Of a stretch of 16,515 nt of DNA, positions 7,886 through 15,323 are shown in pieces. Every line of letters starts with the position of its first letter. Within the stretch, counting starts at the first letter, position 1. The notes beneath the pieces are model-generated. The model did not search any database. It had not been told where the DNA came from and saw only the letters and a program-made list of their open reading frames with translations. Source of the stretch: an uncultured Lachnospiraceae bacterium (GTDB lineage: Bacteria; Bacillota; Clostridia; Lachnospirales; Lachnospiraceae); NCBI GenBank assembly GCA_910586955.1, contig CAJUMM010000030.1, positions 16,403-32,917 of the forward strand, read 5' to 3'. Position numbers and translations under genes: made by a program.

Positions 7886-8572
7886 ATGGAACAGATACTG
7901 GAGCAGTTACCCATTGTCATTCCGGCGCTGAATGCGGGATTTCTGCAGACACTGAAATTGTTTGTTGTGACGTTGCTGGGGGCGGTCCCCCTGGGATTGG
8001 TGATAGCTTTCGGCTCCATGTCCCGCTTCCGTCCTTTGAGTTACTTCACGAAAATTGTAGTCTGGATCGTGCGGGGGACACCCCTCATGATCCAGCTTCT
8101 GATCATCTTCTATTTCCCGGGACTGGTGTGGGGACATCAGCTCTGGGGCGGCGGCGAGGCCGGCCGGTTTTTAGCTTCCGCAGTGGCCTTTATTTTTAAC
8201 TATGCCTGCTATTTTTCAGAAATTTACCGGGGCGGCATCCGGAGTGTTCCTGTGGGGCAGGAGGAAGCGGGACTGGTGCTTGGCATGACCAGAAGCCAGA
8301 TCTTTTTTAAGGTGACGCTGCTGCAGATGATTAAGCGCATCGTGCCTCCTATGTCCAATGAGATTATTACCCTGGTGAAGGATACCTCCCTCGCCCGGAT
8401 TATCGCCCTGCAGGAGATTATCTGGGCGGGCCAGGCGTTTTTAAAAGGTTCCCAGGGCATTTCGGGCCAGATCTGGCCCCTGTTTTTCACAGCCGTTTAC
8501 TATCTGTTGTTCAGCGGAATCCTGACGGTTCTTTTGGGGCGGCTGGAAGAGAAGCTGGATTATTTCCGATAA
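7886..8572 (+). CDS. Amino-acid ABC transporter permease
   Basis: A 228-residue integral membrane protein of the His/Glu/Gln/Arg permease group. Hydrophobic segments lie near residues 18-42, 55-80, 95-112 and 190-215. RGTPLMIQ (63-70) is a family hallmark. The cytoplasmic coupling (EAA) loop is EEAGLVLGMTRSQIFFKV (126-143), with the conserved glycine G133, and it contacts the ATPase. Only one permease gene is present, so the transporter is probably a homodimer of this subunit. The ribosome site is weak (GCGGGA, with AGAGGAAA farther away), perhaps offset by high expression of the gene before it. It lies 33 bases after the binding-protein gene and 13 before the ATPase gene. Confidence 0.93.
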   Translation: MEQILEQLPIVIPALNAGFLQTLKLFVVTLLGAVPLGLVIAFGSMSRFRPLSYFTKIVVWIVRGTPLMIQLLIIFYFPGLVWGHQLWGGGEAGRFLASAVAFIFNYACYFSEIYRGGIRSVPVGQEEAGLVLGMTRSQIFFKVTLLQMIKRIVPPMSNEIITLVKDTSLARIIALQEIIWAGQAFLKGSQGISGQIWPLFFTAVYYLLFSGILTVLLGRLEEKLDYFR

Positions 8573-8585
8573 GGGGGAGGAAGCT

Positions 8586-9371
8586 ATGGCGATATTGGAA
8601 GTAGAAGGCCTGGGAAAAACTTTCGGCAGCACGGAGGTTTTAAAGGATATCAGTTTTTCCCTGGAAAAGGGAGAGGCGGTCTCCATCATCGGTTCCTCCG
8701 GCAGCGGGAAGACTACGTTTCTGCGGTGCCTGAATTTCCTGGAGCGGCCGGACAAGGGAATCATCCGGGTGGCTGGGGAGACCCTTTTTGACGCTGCGGA
8801 TCCGGCTACGGTGAAGGAGGCAGTCATCCGCAGGAAGCGCCTGCATTTTGGTCTGGTATTCCAGTCCTTTAACCTGTTTCCCCAGTATACGGCTCTTGGA
8901 AACGTGATGCTGGCCAAGGAGCTCCTGGCTAAAGAGCAGAAGGACTACAAGGCCCGCAGGCAGGAGATTCACAGGGAAATTGAAGAGGAGGCCAAGGAAC
9001 TGCTGGCCCAGATGGGGCTTTCGGACCGGATGGGCAATTATCCCCATCAGCTCTCCGGAGGACAGTGCCAGCGGGTGGCCATTGCCAGGGCTCTTGCCCT
9101 GAAGCCTGACATTCTCTGCTTCGACGAGCCCACCTCAGCCCTGGATCCGGAGCTGACCGGTGAGGTGTTGCGGGTGATCCGGGAACTGGCGGATCAGAAT
9201 ATGACCATGATCATCGTAACCCATGAGATGGCTTTTGCCAGGGATGTGGCCAGCCAGGTGATTTTTATGGATGAGGGAGTGATTGTGGAGCAGGGAACGC
9301 CGGAGCAGGTGTTTGAGCATTCCAGAGAGGAGCGCACCCGGCAGTTTCTTTCCCGCTTTACCCAGGGATAA
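8586..9371 (+). CDS. Amino-acid ABC transporter ATP-binding protein
   Basis: The 261-residue cytoplasmic ATPase of the importer. All motifs are present: Walker A GSSGSGKT (36-43), Q-loop VFQSFNLF (Q93), signature LSGGQ (156-160), Walker B ILCFDE (176-181), D-loop SALD and the switch histidine VTHE (H213). The residue after the signature is cysteine (LSGGQCQR) where glutamine is most usual. A charged helical insert of about 20 residues (114-136, rich in K, R and E) makes it longer than the usual ~240-residue polar-amino-acid ATPase. GGGGGAGG precedes the ATG at 8586. It is the last gene of the operon and is followed within 12 bases by the terminator. Confidence 0.95.
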   Translation: MAILEVEGLGKTFGSTEVLKDISFSLEKGEAVSIIGSSGSGKTTFLRCLNFLERPDKGIIRVAGETLFDAADPATVKEAVIRRKRLHFGLVFQSFNLFPQYTALGNVMLAKELLAKEQKDYKARRQEIHREIEEEAKELLAQMGLSDRMGNYPHQLSGGQCQRVAIARALALKPDILCFDEPTSALDPELTGEVLRVIRELADQNMTMIIVTHEMAFARDVASQVIFMDEGVIVEQGTPEQVFEHSREERTRQFLSRFTQG

Positions 9372-9382
9372 ATGTAAAAAAG

Positions 9383-9425
9383 AGCCTGAAAATCTCTCGA
9401 AGAAGAGGGGATTTTCGGGCTTTTT
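9383..9425 (+). terminator. Intrinsic terminator of the ABC operon
   Basis: An imperfect hairpin: AGCCTGAAAATC on the left and GATTTTCGGGCT on the right pair over about 12 positions, and CTC/GAG near the loop extends the stem. A run of T follows (9421-9425). It lies just after the ATPase stop and before the purC promoter, separating the two operons. Confidence 0.88.
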
Positions 9426-9446
9426 GTATGAAATCGGGAAGAATAG

Positions 9447-9475
9447 TTGAAATTCAAAAAAGGTCGGGGTATACT
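9447..9475 (+). promoter_or_regulatory. Promoter of the purC-purF-purB cluster
   Basis: TTGAAA (9447-9452) and TATACT (9470-9475) are separated by 17 bases. The predicted start near 9482 leaves a leader of only about 41 bases, too short for a purine riboswitch. Control must therefore act at the promoter or elsewhere. Confidence 0.78.
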
Positions 9476-9522
9476 ATTGGGGCATGATACCGATCATAAG
9501 AGAAAGAAGGGCAGGTAGAAAC

Positions 9523-10227
9523 ATGGAAAAGAAAGAACTTTTGTATGAGGGAAAGGCCAAGAAGGTCTACACCACAGAGGATCCGGATGTTTTAATTGTA
9601 GATTACAAGGACGACGCCACTGCATTTAACGGGCTGAAAAAGGGCACCATTCAGGGCAAAGGTGTAATCAACAACCGCATGACCAACCGGGTGTTCCAGC
9701 TTCTGGAGCAGGAGGGTGTTCCCACCCACTTTATTGAGGAGTTAAGCGACCGGGAGACCGCGGTGAAGAAGGTGGAGATCGTTCCCCTGGAGGTGATTAT
9801 CCGCAATGTGGCGGCAGGAAGCTTCTCCAAGCGCCTGGGTGTAGAGGAAGGCACGAAGTTTGCGGCTCCCACCCTGGAATTCAGCTATAAGAACGACGAT
9901 TTGGGCGATCCCTTGATCAATGACTATTTTGCCATTGCCCTGGGCCTTGCCACAAGGGAAGAGATTGATACCATCACCAAGTATGCCTTCAAAGTAAACG
10001 AGGTGTACAAGAAATATTTTGCCAATGCCGGTATTGAACTGATCGATTTTAAGATTGAGTTCGGCCGTTACAAAGGACAGATCATCCTGGCGGACGAGAC
10101 TTCTCCGGATACCTGCCGTCTCTGGGATATGAAAACCCATGAAAAGCTGGACAAGGACCGCTTCCGCAGGGATCTGGGAAATGTGGAAGAGGCGTACAAC
10201 GAGGTATTTCACCGTCTGGGCCTGTAA
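9523..10227 (+). CDS. purC: Phosphoribosylaminoimidazole-succinocarboxamide synthase (SAICAR synthetase)
   Basis: A 234-residue cytosolic enzyme of purine synthesis that joins CAIR and aspartate with ATP to form SAICAR. The N-terminal ATP-grasp-like segment ELLYEGKAKKVY is characteristic. Further hallmarks are VPLEVIIRNVAAGS, LIDFKIEFGR and LADETSPDTCRLWD, and the C-terminus DKDRFRRDLGNVEEAYNEV is intact. Length matches the bacterial family. I start it at the ATG at 9523 (MEKKELLYEGKA), where the family begins; the frame is open back to an ATG at 9484, but those 13 residues are extra and a GCAGG ribosome site precedes 9523. It leads a cluster with purF and purB; the other pathway genes are not in view. 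Confidence 0.96.
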   Translation: MEKKELLYEGKAKKVYTTEDPDVLIVDYKDDATAFNGLKKGTIQGKGVINNRMTNRVFQLLEQEGVPTHFIEELSDRETAVKKVEIVPLEVIIRNVAAGSFSKRLGVEEGTKFAAPTLEFSYKNDDLGDPLINDYFAIALGLATREEIDTITKYAFKVNEVYKKYFANAGIELIDFKIEFGRYKGQIILADETSPDTCRLWDMKTHEKLDKDRFRRDLGNVEEAYNEVFHRLGL

Positions 10228-10257
10228 GGCAGAAGAGAAAAACGGGAAGAGACTTTT

Positions 10258-10290
10258 AAGGGGCGGCAGGGCAGAAGCGGCCGCCTTTTT
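10258..10290 (+). terminator. Possible internal terminator or attenuating hairpin between purC and purF
   Basis: GGCGGC (10262-10267) pairs with GCCGCC (10280-10285). The stem can extend outward through G-U and A-T pairs, and five T residues follow (10286-10290). The extended form uses up the T-run, so termination may be partial. It could make purF-purB expression lower than purC, or stabilise an mRNA end. Confidence 0.45.
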
Positions 10291-10305
10291 AAGAAAGGCC
10301 GGAAT

Positions 10306-11751
10306 ATGAGGGATTGGACACATGAGCAGGAGGAGCCCGGAAAGCTCCGGGAGGAGTGCGGAGTTTTCGGAATCTATGATTTCCAAGGGGGCGACGTGGC
10401 TTCCGCTATCTATTACGGGCTCTTTGCCCTGCAGCACCGGGGACAGGAGAGCTGCGGGATTGCGGTCAGCGACACAAAGGGGCCCAAAGGCTCCGTAAAG
10501 AGCCACAAGGGCATGGGACTGGTAAACGAGGTATTTACGCCGGAAGTCCTGAATGGGCTGAAAGGGGATATGGGCCTGGGCCATGTGCGCTATTCCACGG
10601 CTGGGAGCAGCAGCCGGGAGAATGCCCAGCCCCTGGTACTCAACTATATCAAGGGAACTCTGGGGCTGGCCCACAACGGCAATCTGGTTAACGCGCCGGA
10701 GCTTCGCAGGGAGCTGGAATACGGCGGGGCGATTTTCCAGACCACCATTGACTCGGAGGTGATCGCTTACCACATTGCCCGGGAGCGGGTCCGGACTGCT
10801 TCCGTGGAGGAGGCGGTTTCCAGAGCCATGGATAAACTGAAAGGGGCCTATTCCCTGATTGTCATGTCTCCCCGGAAGCTTATCGGAGCCCGGGATCCCT
10901 TCGGATTCCGGCCCTTATGTATCGGAAAGCGGGACGGGGCCTATGTGCTGGCTTCCGAGACCTGTGCCCTGGAGACCATCGGGGCGTCTTTTGTCCGGGA
11001 CGTGGAGCCGGGAGAGATTGTGACCATTACGCCGGAGAGGGGGATTCTCTCGGACAAGACTCACTGTCTCCCTAAGGAACGGGAGGCCAGGTGTATCTTT
11101 GAATATATTTATTTTGCAAGGCCCGACAGTCATTTGGACGGAGTCAGTGTCTACCGTTCCCGGATTCTGGCAGGGAAATTTCTCGCCCTGGACAGTCCCG
11201 CAGAGGCGGATCTGGTGGCGGGCGTTCCGGAATCGGGCAACGGGGCGGCTTTAGGGTATTCCCTGGAGTCCGGGATTCCCTACGGTACGGCTTTTGTGAA
11301 AAATTCTTATGTGGGCCGTACCTTTATCAAGCCGGGCCAGAGCAGCCGGGAGTCCAGCGTGCGGGTAAAGCTGAACGTTCTGCGGGAGGCCGTGGAGGGG
11401 AAGCGGGTGGTTCTCATTGACGATTCCATTGTGCGGGGCACCACTAGCGGCCGGATTGTGGGAATGCTGCGGGATGCCGGAGCTTTGGAGGTGCATATGC
11501 GGGTCAGCTCTCCTCCCTTTCTCTATCCCTGCTACTTCGGGACGGACGTGCCGGCCCAGGATCAGCTAATCGCTTATAACCGGACGGTGGAGGAGATACG
11601 GCAGCTTATCGGAGCGGAATCCCTGGGGTATCTCAGGACGGAGCGCCTGGGGGAACTCATCGGCGGACTTCCCCACTGTACGGCCTGCTTTACCGGAAAC
11701 TATCCGCTGGATCCTCCCGGGGAGGATATCCGGGGGATCTACGAACACTAA
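10306..11751 (+). CDS. purF: Amidophosphoribosyltransferase
   Basis: A 481-residue enzyme catalysing the first committed step of purine synthesis: PRPP plus glutamine gives phosphoribosylamine. It is of the Bacillus type. A short propeptide ends at REE, and the N-terminal nucleophile would be C18 (REECGVFGIY) after cleavage. The glutaminase domain follows (ALQHRGQESCG, LGHVRYST, LAHNGNL), then the phosphoribosyltransferase domain with the PRPP loop VVLIDDSIVRGTT (368-380). The four cysteines expected to hold a 4Fe-4S cluster are all present: C263 (ARCIFEY), C409 (YPCYFG), and C458 and C461 (HCTAC). An oxygen-sensitive cluster fits an anaerobe. AAAGG seven bases before the ATG supports the start. 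It follows purC by 78 bases and ends 17 before purB. Confidence 0.97.
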   Translation: MRDWTHEQEEPGKLREECGVFGIYDFQGGDVASAIYYGLFALQHRGQESCGIAVSDTKGPKGSVKSHKGMGLVNEVFTPEVLNGLKGDMGLGHVRYSTAGSSSRENAQPLVLNYIKGTLGLAHNGNLVNAPELRRELEYGGAIFQTTIDSEVIAYHIARERVRTASVEEAVSRAMDKLKGAYSLIVMSPRKLIGARDPFGFRPLCIGKRDGAYVLASETCALETIGASFVRDVEPGEIVTITPERGILSDKTHCLPKEREARCIFEYIYFARPDSHLDGVSVYRSRILAGKFLALDSPAEADLVAGVPESGNGAALGYSLESGIPYGTAFVKNSYVGRTFIKPGQSSRESSVRVKLNVLREAVEGKRVVLIDDSIVRGTTSGRIVGMLRDAGALEVHMRVSSPPFLYPCYFGTDVPAQDQLIAYNRTVEEIRQLIGAESLGYLRTERLGELIGGLPHCTACFTGNYPLDPPGEDIRGIYEH

Positions 11752-11768
11752 AAATTAGGAGATTGATC

Positions 11769-13202
11769 ATGAGTACAGACAGATACCAAAGTCCCTTGTC
11801 GGAGCGCTATGCCAGCAAAGAGATGCAGTATATCTTTTCTCCGGACAAGAAGTTTAAGACCTGGAGGAGACTGTGGATTGCTCTTGCGGAGACGGAGAAG
11901 GAGCTGGGGCTTAATATTACCCAGGAGCAAATCGATGAGCTGAAAGCTCACCAGGACGATATCAATTATGAGGTGGCAAAGGCCCGGGAGAAGGAAGTGC
12001 GCCACGATGTTATGTCCCACGTGTACGCTTACGGGCAGCAATGCCCCAAGGCCAAGGGCATTATTCACCTGGGGGCCACCTCCTGCTATGTGGGAGACAA
12101 CACGGATATCATTGTTATGACGGAGGCCCTGCGCCTGGTGCGCAAAAAGCTGGTTAACGTGATCGCGGAGCTTTCCCGTTTCGCAGATCGCTATAAGGAT
12201 CTGCCAACCCTGGCCTTTACTCATTTCCAGCCGGCCCAGCCCACCACCGTAGGAAAGCGGGCCACCCTTTGGATGCAGGAATTCTGCCTGGATCTGGAGG
12301 ATTTGAATTATGTGCTCTCTACCATGAAGCTTCTGGGGTCCAAAGGAACTACCGGAACCCAGGCCAGTTTTCTGGAGCTCTTTGACGGGGATCAGGAGAC
12401 CATTGACAAGATCGATCCTATGATTGCCCGGAAAATGGGTTTTGCCCAGTGTTATCCGGTGTCCGGCCAGACCTATTCCCGGAAAGTGGACACCCGGGTT
12501 TTGAATGTCCTGGCAGGCATTGCCGCCAGCGCCCACAAGATGTCCAACGATATCCGGCTTCTCCAGCACTTAAAGGAAGTGGAGGAACCCTTTGAGAAGT
12601 CCCAGATTGGCTCCTCGGCTATGGCGTACAAGCGCAATCCCATGCGCAGCGAGCGCATTGCCTCCCTGTCCCGCTATGTGATGGTGGACGCCCTGAATCC
12701 CGCTATTACTTCAGCGACACAGTGGTTTGAGCGGACCCTGGACGATTCTGCCAACAAGCGTCTGAGTATTCCCGAGGGCTTTCTGGCTGTGGACGGCATT
12801 CTGGATCTGTGCCTGAATGTGGTGGACGGCCTGGTGGTGTATCCCAAGGTGATCGAGAAGCGCATGATGGCAGAACTGCCCTTTATGGCTACAGAGAATA
12901 TTATGATGGATGCGGTGAAGGCGGGAGGGGACCGGCAGGAACTCCACGAGCGGATCCGGGAGCTGTCAATGGAGGCGGGAAAAAATGTGAAGGTAAACGG
13001 CGGGGATAATAACCTGCTGGAGCTGATTGCCGCCGATCCGGCCTTTAACCTGTCTTTGGAAGATCTGAAGAAGACCATGGAACCTTCCCGCTACACAGGA
13101 CGAGCCAAGGAGCAGGTGGAAGCCTTCCTTGACCAGGTGGTGGAGCCGATTCTCAGGGAATACCGGGATCTGCTGGGTGTTACAGCGGAGATCCATGTCT
13201 GA
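11769..13202 (+). CDS. purB: Adenylosuccinate lyase
   Basis: A 477-residue enzyme of the fumarase/aspartase superfamily. It splits fumarate from SAICAR and from adenylosuccinate, so it serves both the common pathway and the AMP branch. Visible elements are HDV (near residue 79), HLGATS (~100-105), the catalytic-histidine segment THFQPAQPTT (~151-160) and the mobile signature loop GSSAMAYKRNPMRSE (from about 281) with the catalytic serine. The ATG at 11769 has AGGAG seven bases upstream; a TTG two codons earlier is less likely. It follows purF closely and is 41 bases ahead of the antiporter gene, with no obvious terminator between, so read-through into that gene is possible. Confidence 0.96.
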   Translation: MSTDRYQSPLSERYASKEMQYIFSPDKKFKTWRRLWIALAETEKELGLNITQEQIDELKAHQDDINYEVAKAREKEVRHDVMSHVYAYGQQCPKAKGIIHLGATSCYVGDNTDIIVMTEALRLVRKKLVNVIAELSRFADRYKDLPTLAFTHFQPAQPTTVGKRATLWMQEFCLDLEDLNYVLSTMKLLGSKGTTGTQASFLELFDGDQETIDKIDPMIARKMGFAQCYPVSGQTYSRKVDTRVLNVLAGIAASAHKMSNDIRLLQHLKEVEEPFEKSQIGSSAMAYKRNPMRSERIASLSRYVMVDALNPAITSATQWFERTLDDSANKRLSIPEGFLAVDGILDLCLNVVDGLVVYPKVIEKRMMAELPFMATENIMMDAVKAGGDRQELHERIRELSMEAGKNVKVNGGDNNLLELIAADPAFNLSLEDLKKTMEPSRYTGRAKEQVEAFLDQVVEPILREYRDLLGVTAEIHV

Positions 13203-13243
13203 AAGGCTTGTAATGCGGTGGGTTTTTTGAGGAGCATGGGAAA

Positions 13244-14188
13244 ATGATTTTATCTTTAGTGTTTTTGGTGCTTGGATTTCTGCTGTTGGTGAAAGGTGCA
13301 GATTTCTTCGTGGAGGGCGCTTCGGATATTGCACGGAAGCTGGGGATTCCTTCCATTGTGATAGGGCTTACCATTGTGGCTCTGGGAACCTCCCTGCCGG
13401 AGCTGGCGGTGAGTGTGACTGCGGCCCTTAAGGAGAGCAATGACATTGCCCTTGGAAATGTCACAGGTTCCAATCTGATGAATCTTCTGGTGGTGGTGGG
13501 CCTGGCGGCAGTAATTCAGCCTGTGCCGGTGAAACGGTCCATCCTCCGGAGGGATTATGTGATGTCCCTGATTATGGCCCTTGTGATGCTGGGAGGTGCA
13601 GCGGATATTTTCCGGAATCCGGACGTGGCAGGGATCTCCGCTTTGGACGGGGCGGTTCTGCTGGGTATCACAGCCGGGTATATATACCATCTGATCCGGG
13701 TATCTGTCCGGAACCGGGTGGCGGAGCAGTTCGGCATTACCCGGCCGCTCCCCATAAGCATACTCTTCTGCCTGGGCGGCTCTGGGGCCATTATCGGCGG
13801 CGGCCAGCTGGTGGTAAATTCCGCTATGGATCTGGCCTATGGACTGGGCATGAGCGAGACGCTGGTGGGGCTTACCATTGTAGCTATCGGAACCTCTCTG
13901 CCGGAATTGGTGACCTCTGTGGTGGCGGCCAAAAAGGGAGAGAGTGAGATTGCCCTTGGGAATGTGCTGGGATCCAATATTCTCAACATCGGCTTTATTC
14001 TGGGACTTTCCGGGGTGATTCATCCCATTGCGGTGAAATGGGAGAATGTGTACGATATGTTGATCCTGATCGTGCTGACGGCCCTGTTTTTTGTTCCCTT
14101 ATGGAAACAGGAGCGGGTGGGCCGGGGCACGGGACTTGTGATGCTGGGGTGCTATCTGGGGTATATGGTTTATATTGTTGTGCGGTAG
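13244..14188 (+). CDS. Calcium/sodium antiporter of the CaCA (YrbG-like) family
   Basis: A 314-residue membrane protein with about ten hydrophobic segments and the internal duplication typical of cation/Ca2+ exchangers. Repeat 1 (41-80) contains GLTIVALGTSLPEL and ALGNVTGSN; repeat 2 (209-249) contains GLTIVAIGTSLPEL and ALGNVLGSN. The two repeats insert in opposite orientations and supply the ion-binding acidic residues (E53 and E221) and the GSN motifs, all present. It probably exports Ca2+ in exchange for Na+ or H+; the exact ions cannot be told. The start at 13244 has GAGGAG nine bases upstream. No functional link to purine synthesis is evident despite the short gap after purB. It is the last gene before the AT-rich region. 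Confidence 0.93.
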   Translation: MILSLVFLVLGFLLLVKGADFFVEGASDIARKLGIPSIVIGLTIVALGTSLPELAVSVTAALKESNDIALGNVTGSNLMNLLVVVGLAAVIQPVPVKRSILRRDYVMSLIMALVMLGGAADIFRNPDVAGISALDGAVLLGITAGYIYHLIRVSVRNRVAEQFGITRPLPISILFCLGGSGAIIGGGQLVVNSAMDLAYGLGMSETLVGLTIVAIGTSLPELVTSVVAAKKGESEIALGNVLGSNILNIGFILGLSGVIHPIAVKWENVYDMLILIVLTALFFVPLWKQERVGRGTGLVMLGCYLGYMVYIVVR

Positions 14189-14261
14189 AGACAAGAGTAT
14201 GGAAATTTGTGGAAATTATTCTGCGGATGTGTTAGACTGGTAAAAAACAGGTGGAGTTATC

Positions 14262-14609
14262 GTGGAAAAAAGGGATACAGAGCGTGTGCAGAGAATTACA
14301 GTAGAAATTGTAGAGTCAGTGCTTGGTTTGTTAGAAGACGAAGTGTATGAAATAGTCCTTTTTGGTTCTTACGCCAGAGGGGATTTTCGTGTGGACTCTG
14401 ATATGGATATTATGGTTCTGGTGAACTGCACAAAAGAGAAGGCCATAAACTATCGTAAGCAGATCAGCCGCCTGGCCAGCAGGCTTGGGCTGGAAAATGA
14501 CATAGAAATTTCTCTTTTGATTCGAGATAGGGAAACCTTTGAAAGAGACAAAGAGGTTCTTCCTTTTTATAAAAATATCAAGGAGGAAGGTGTGAAATTG
14601 TATGGATAA
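14262..14609 (+). CDS. Minimal nucleotidyltransferase (MNT), probable antitoxin of an MNT-HEPN pair
   Basis: A 115-residue single-domain protein of the DNA polymerase beta superfamily. The core motif GSYARGDFRVDSDMD (G35, S36, D47, D49) fits GS-x10-DxD, and ENDIEISLL (about 78-86) supplies the likely third acidic residue. In studied MNT-HEPN (MntA-HepT) systems this protein transfers AMP to a tyrosine on the HEPN toxin and silences it; whether it does so here is inference. It starts with GTG at 14262 after AGGTGGAG, five bases away. Its end overlaps the HEPN gene by eight bases, so the two are translationally linked. The gene is AT-richer than its left neighbours, with many AGA, ATA and GAA codons, which suggests transfer. 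Confidence 0.9.
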   Translation: MEKRDTERVQRITVEIVESVLGLLEDEVYEIVLFGSYARGDFRVDSDMDIMVLVNCTKEKAINYRKQISRLASRLGLENDIEISLLIRDRETFERDKEVLPFYKNIKEEGVKLYG

Positions 14610-14994
14610 AGCATTAGAAGAGTTATCTGCATACAGAATAGAACAGGCAGAACGATGTATAAAGTCCGCAAAAGTTCTATTGGAGGATGAGGATTATAAA
14701 GGAGCGGCGAACCGATCTTACTATGCAATTTTCCACTGTATGCGAAGCGTTTTGGCTTTGGAGGGTGTTGATTTTTCAAAACATTCAGGGGTATCATCTT
14801 ATTTTAGAAAGAATTATATTAAGACAGGGATTTTTGATATTGGAATGTCGGATATTATAAAAGAGGCGTTCGATATCAGGAGTGACTGCGATTATGATGA
14901 TTATTTTGTGATATCAATATCCGATGTGAGACAGCAGATAGAAAATGCGGAAATGTTTTTTGATGTGGTTTTACAATATTTAAAAAACAAATAA
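14602..14994 (+). CDS. HEPN-domain protein, probable toxin of an MNT-HEPN pair
   Basis: A 130-residue helical protein of the HEPN family. The motif NRSYYAIFHCMRS gives the R-x6-H pair (R38, H45), the putative ribonuclease active site of HEPN proteins, and the tyrosines next to it could be AMP-acceptor sites. The segment DIRSDCDYDDYF (91-102) matches the conserved R..xDY end of this HEPN branch. The usual length is 120-140 residues, so it looks complete. AGGAGGAAGG lies 11 bases before the ATG, inside the MNT gene. It is strongly AT-rich, like its partner. Toxic RNase activity is known for some relatives but not shown here; some two-gene MNT-HEPN pairs may act in other nucleotide-based defence. 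Confidence 0.9.
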   Translation: MDKALEELSAYRIEQAERCIKSAKVLLEDEDYKGAANRSYYAIFHCMRSVLALEGVDFSKHSGVSSYFRKNYIKTGIFDIGMSDIIKEAFDIRSDCDYDDYFVISISDVRQQIENAEMFFDVVLQYLKNK

Positions 14995-15001
14995 AAATTG
15001 T

Positions 15002-15170
15002 GGGAGAAAGGATCTGAAAGATGATGTGGCGGGGAACGAGGAAATGAATGCCGCCAAGACCAGACCATTGATGATGGAAGAAAATGGAGTACCTGGAGCT
15101 CAGGTATAAAGACGGGAGCAGCTATGTGATTTTCAATCAGGAGGGCAGCGAGGAGTATACGGTGGGGTAA
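15002..15170 (+). pseudogene. Probable 3' remnant of a lost gene, with a frameshift
   Basis: After the HEPN stop, base composition returns to that of the core genome. A frame with core-like codons runs from about 15002 (GRKDLKDDVAGNEEMNAAKT...RPLMMEE) but loses sense at an AAAA run at 15081-15084. Sense continues one base out of phase as MEYLELRYKDGSSYVIFNQE, ending GSEEYTVG and a TAA at 15168-15170. Removing one A would join the two parts into one continuous C-terminus. There is no start codon with a ribosome site for the first part. I do not recognise the family. An alternative is a real 28-residue ORF starting at 15084, but no ribosome site supports it. Confidence 0.4.
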
Positions 15171-15214
15171 TCCTGTCTGATGAATTGGTTTTTGGCAATA
15201 CCCAGAATTTTCCC

Positions 15215-15243
15215 TTGACAAAATAGAACTTCCGGGATAATAT
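15215..15243 (+). promoter_or_regulatory. Promoter of the NlpC/P60 hydrolase gene
   Basis: A perfect TTGACA (15215-15220) is followed after 17 bases by TAATAT (15238-15243); GATAAT at 15236-15241, with a 15-base spacer, is an alternative -10. Transcription would start near 15250, leaving an AT-rich leader of about 74 bases that ends in CGGAGG five bases before the ATG at 15324. Confidence 0.78.
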
Positions 15244-15270
15244 GTAATAGAAATTTAATAAAATTGTAAT
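15243..15270 (+). promoter_or_regulatory. Possible response-regulator site: three hexamers with 11-base period
   Basis: TGTAAT (15243-15248), TTTAAT (15254-15259) and TGTAAT (15265-15270) are each separated by exactly five bases. This matches the layout of WalR (YycF) sites in Bacillus, TGTWAH-N5-TGTWAH, which control cell-wall hydrolase genes. The repeat covers the predicted transcription start, a position more consistent with repression. The region is AT-rich, so chance is possible. Confidence 0.4.
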
Positions 15271-15323
15271 AAATATAGAGAAGAGATTTTTTAAAATTAC
15301 GTGAGATAATATCGGAGGTTTTT

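Noticed and set aside
9476..9522. Purine riboswitch ahead of purC
   Set aside because: The leader from the predicted start is about 41 bases, too short for the aptamer.
9742..10773. Long minus-strand open frame (343 codons) across purC and purF
   Set aside because: It lies antisense to two certain genes, has no recognisable motif, and comes from codon bias in GC-rich coding DNA.
14207..14238. Promoter for the MNT-HEPN pair (TTGTGG and TGTTAGACT)
   Set aside because: The -10 is plausible, but the spacer is 20 bases and the -35 is poor, so I do not annotate it.
15236..15312. Direct repeat GATAATAT at 15236 and 15305 as an element boundary
   Set aside because: Eight bases in AT-rich DNA is easily chance; no larger repeat or inverted ends accompany it.
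15244..15323. c-di-AMP (ydaO) riboswitch ahead of the NlpC/P60 gene
   Set aside because: Such elements often precede wall hydrolases, but this leader is too short and AT-rich and has no matching conserved blocks.
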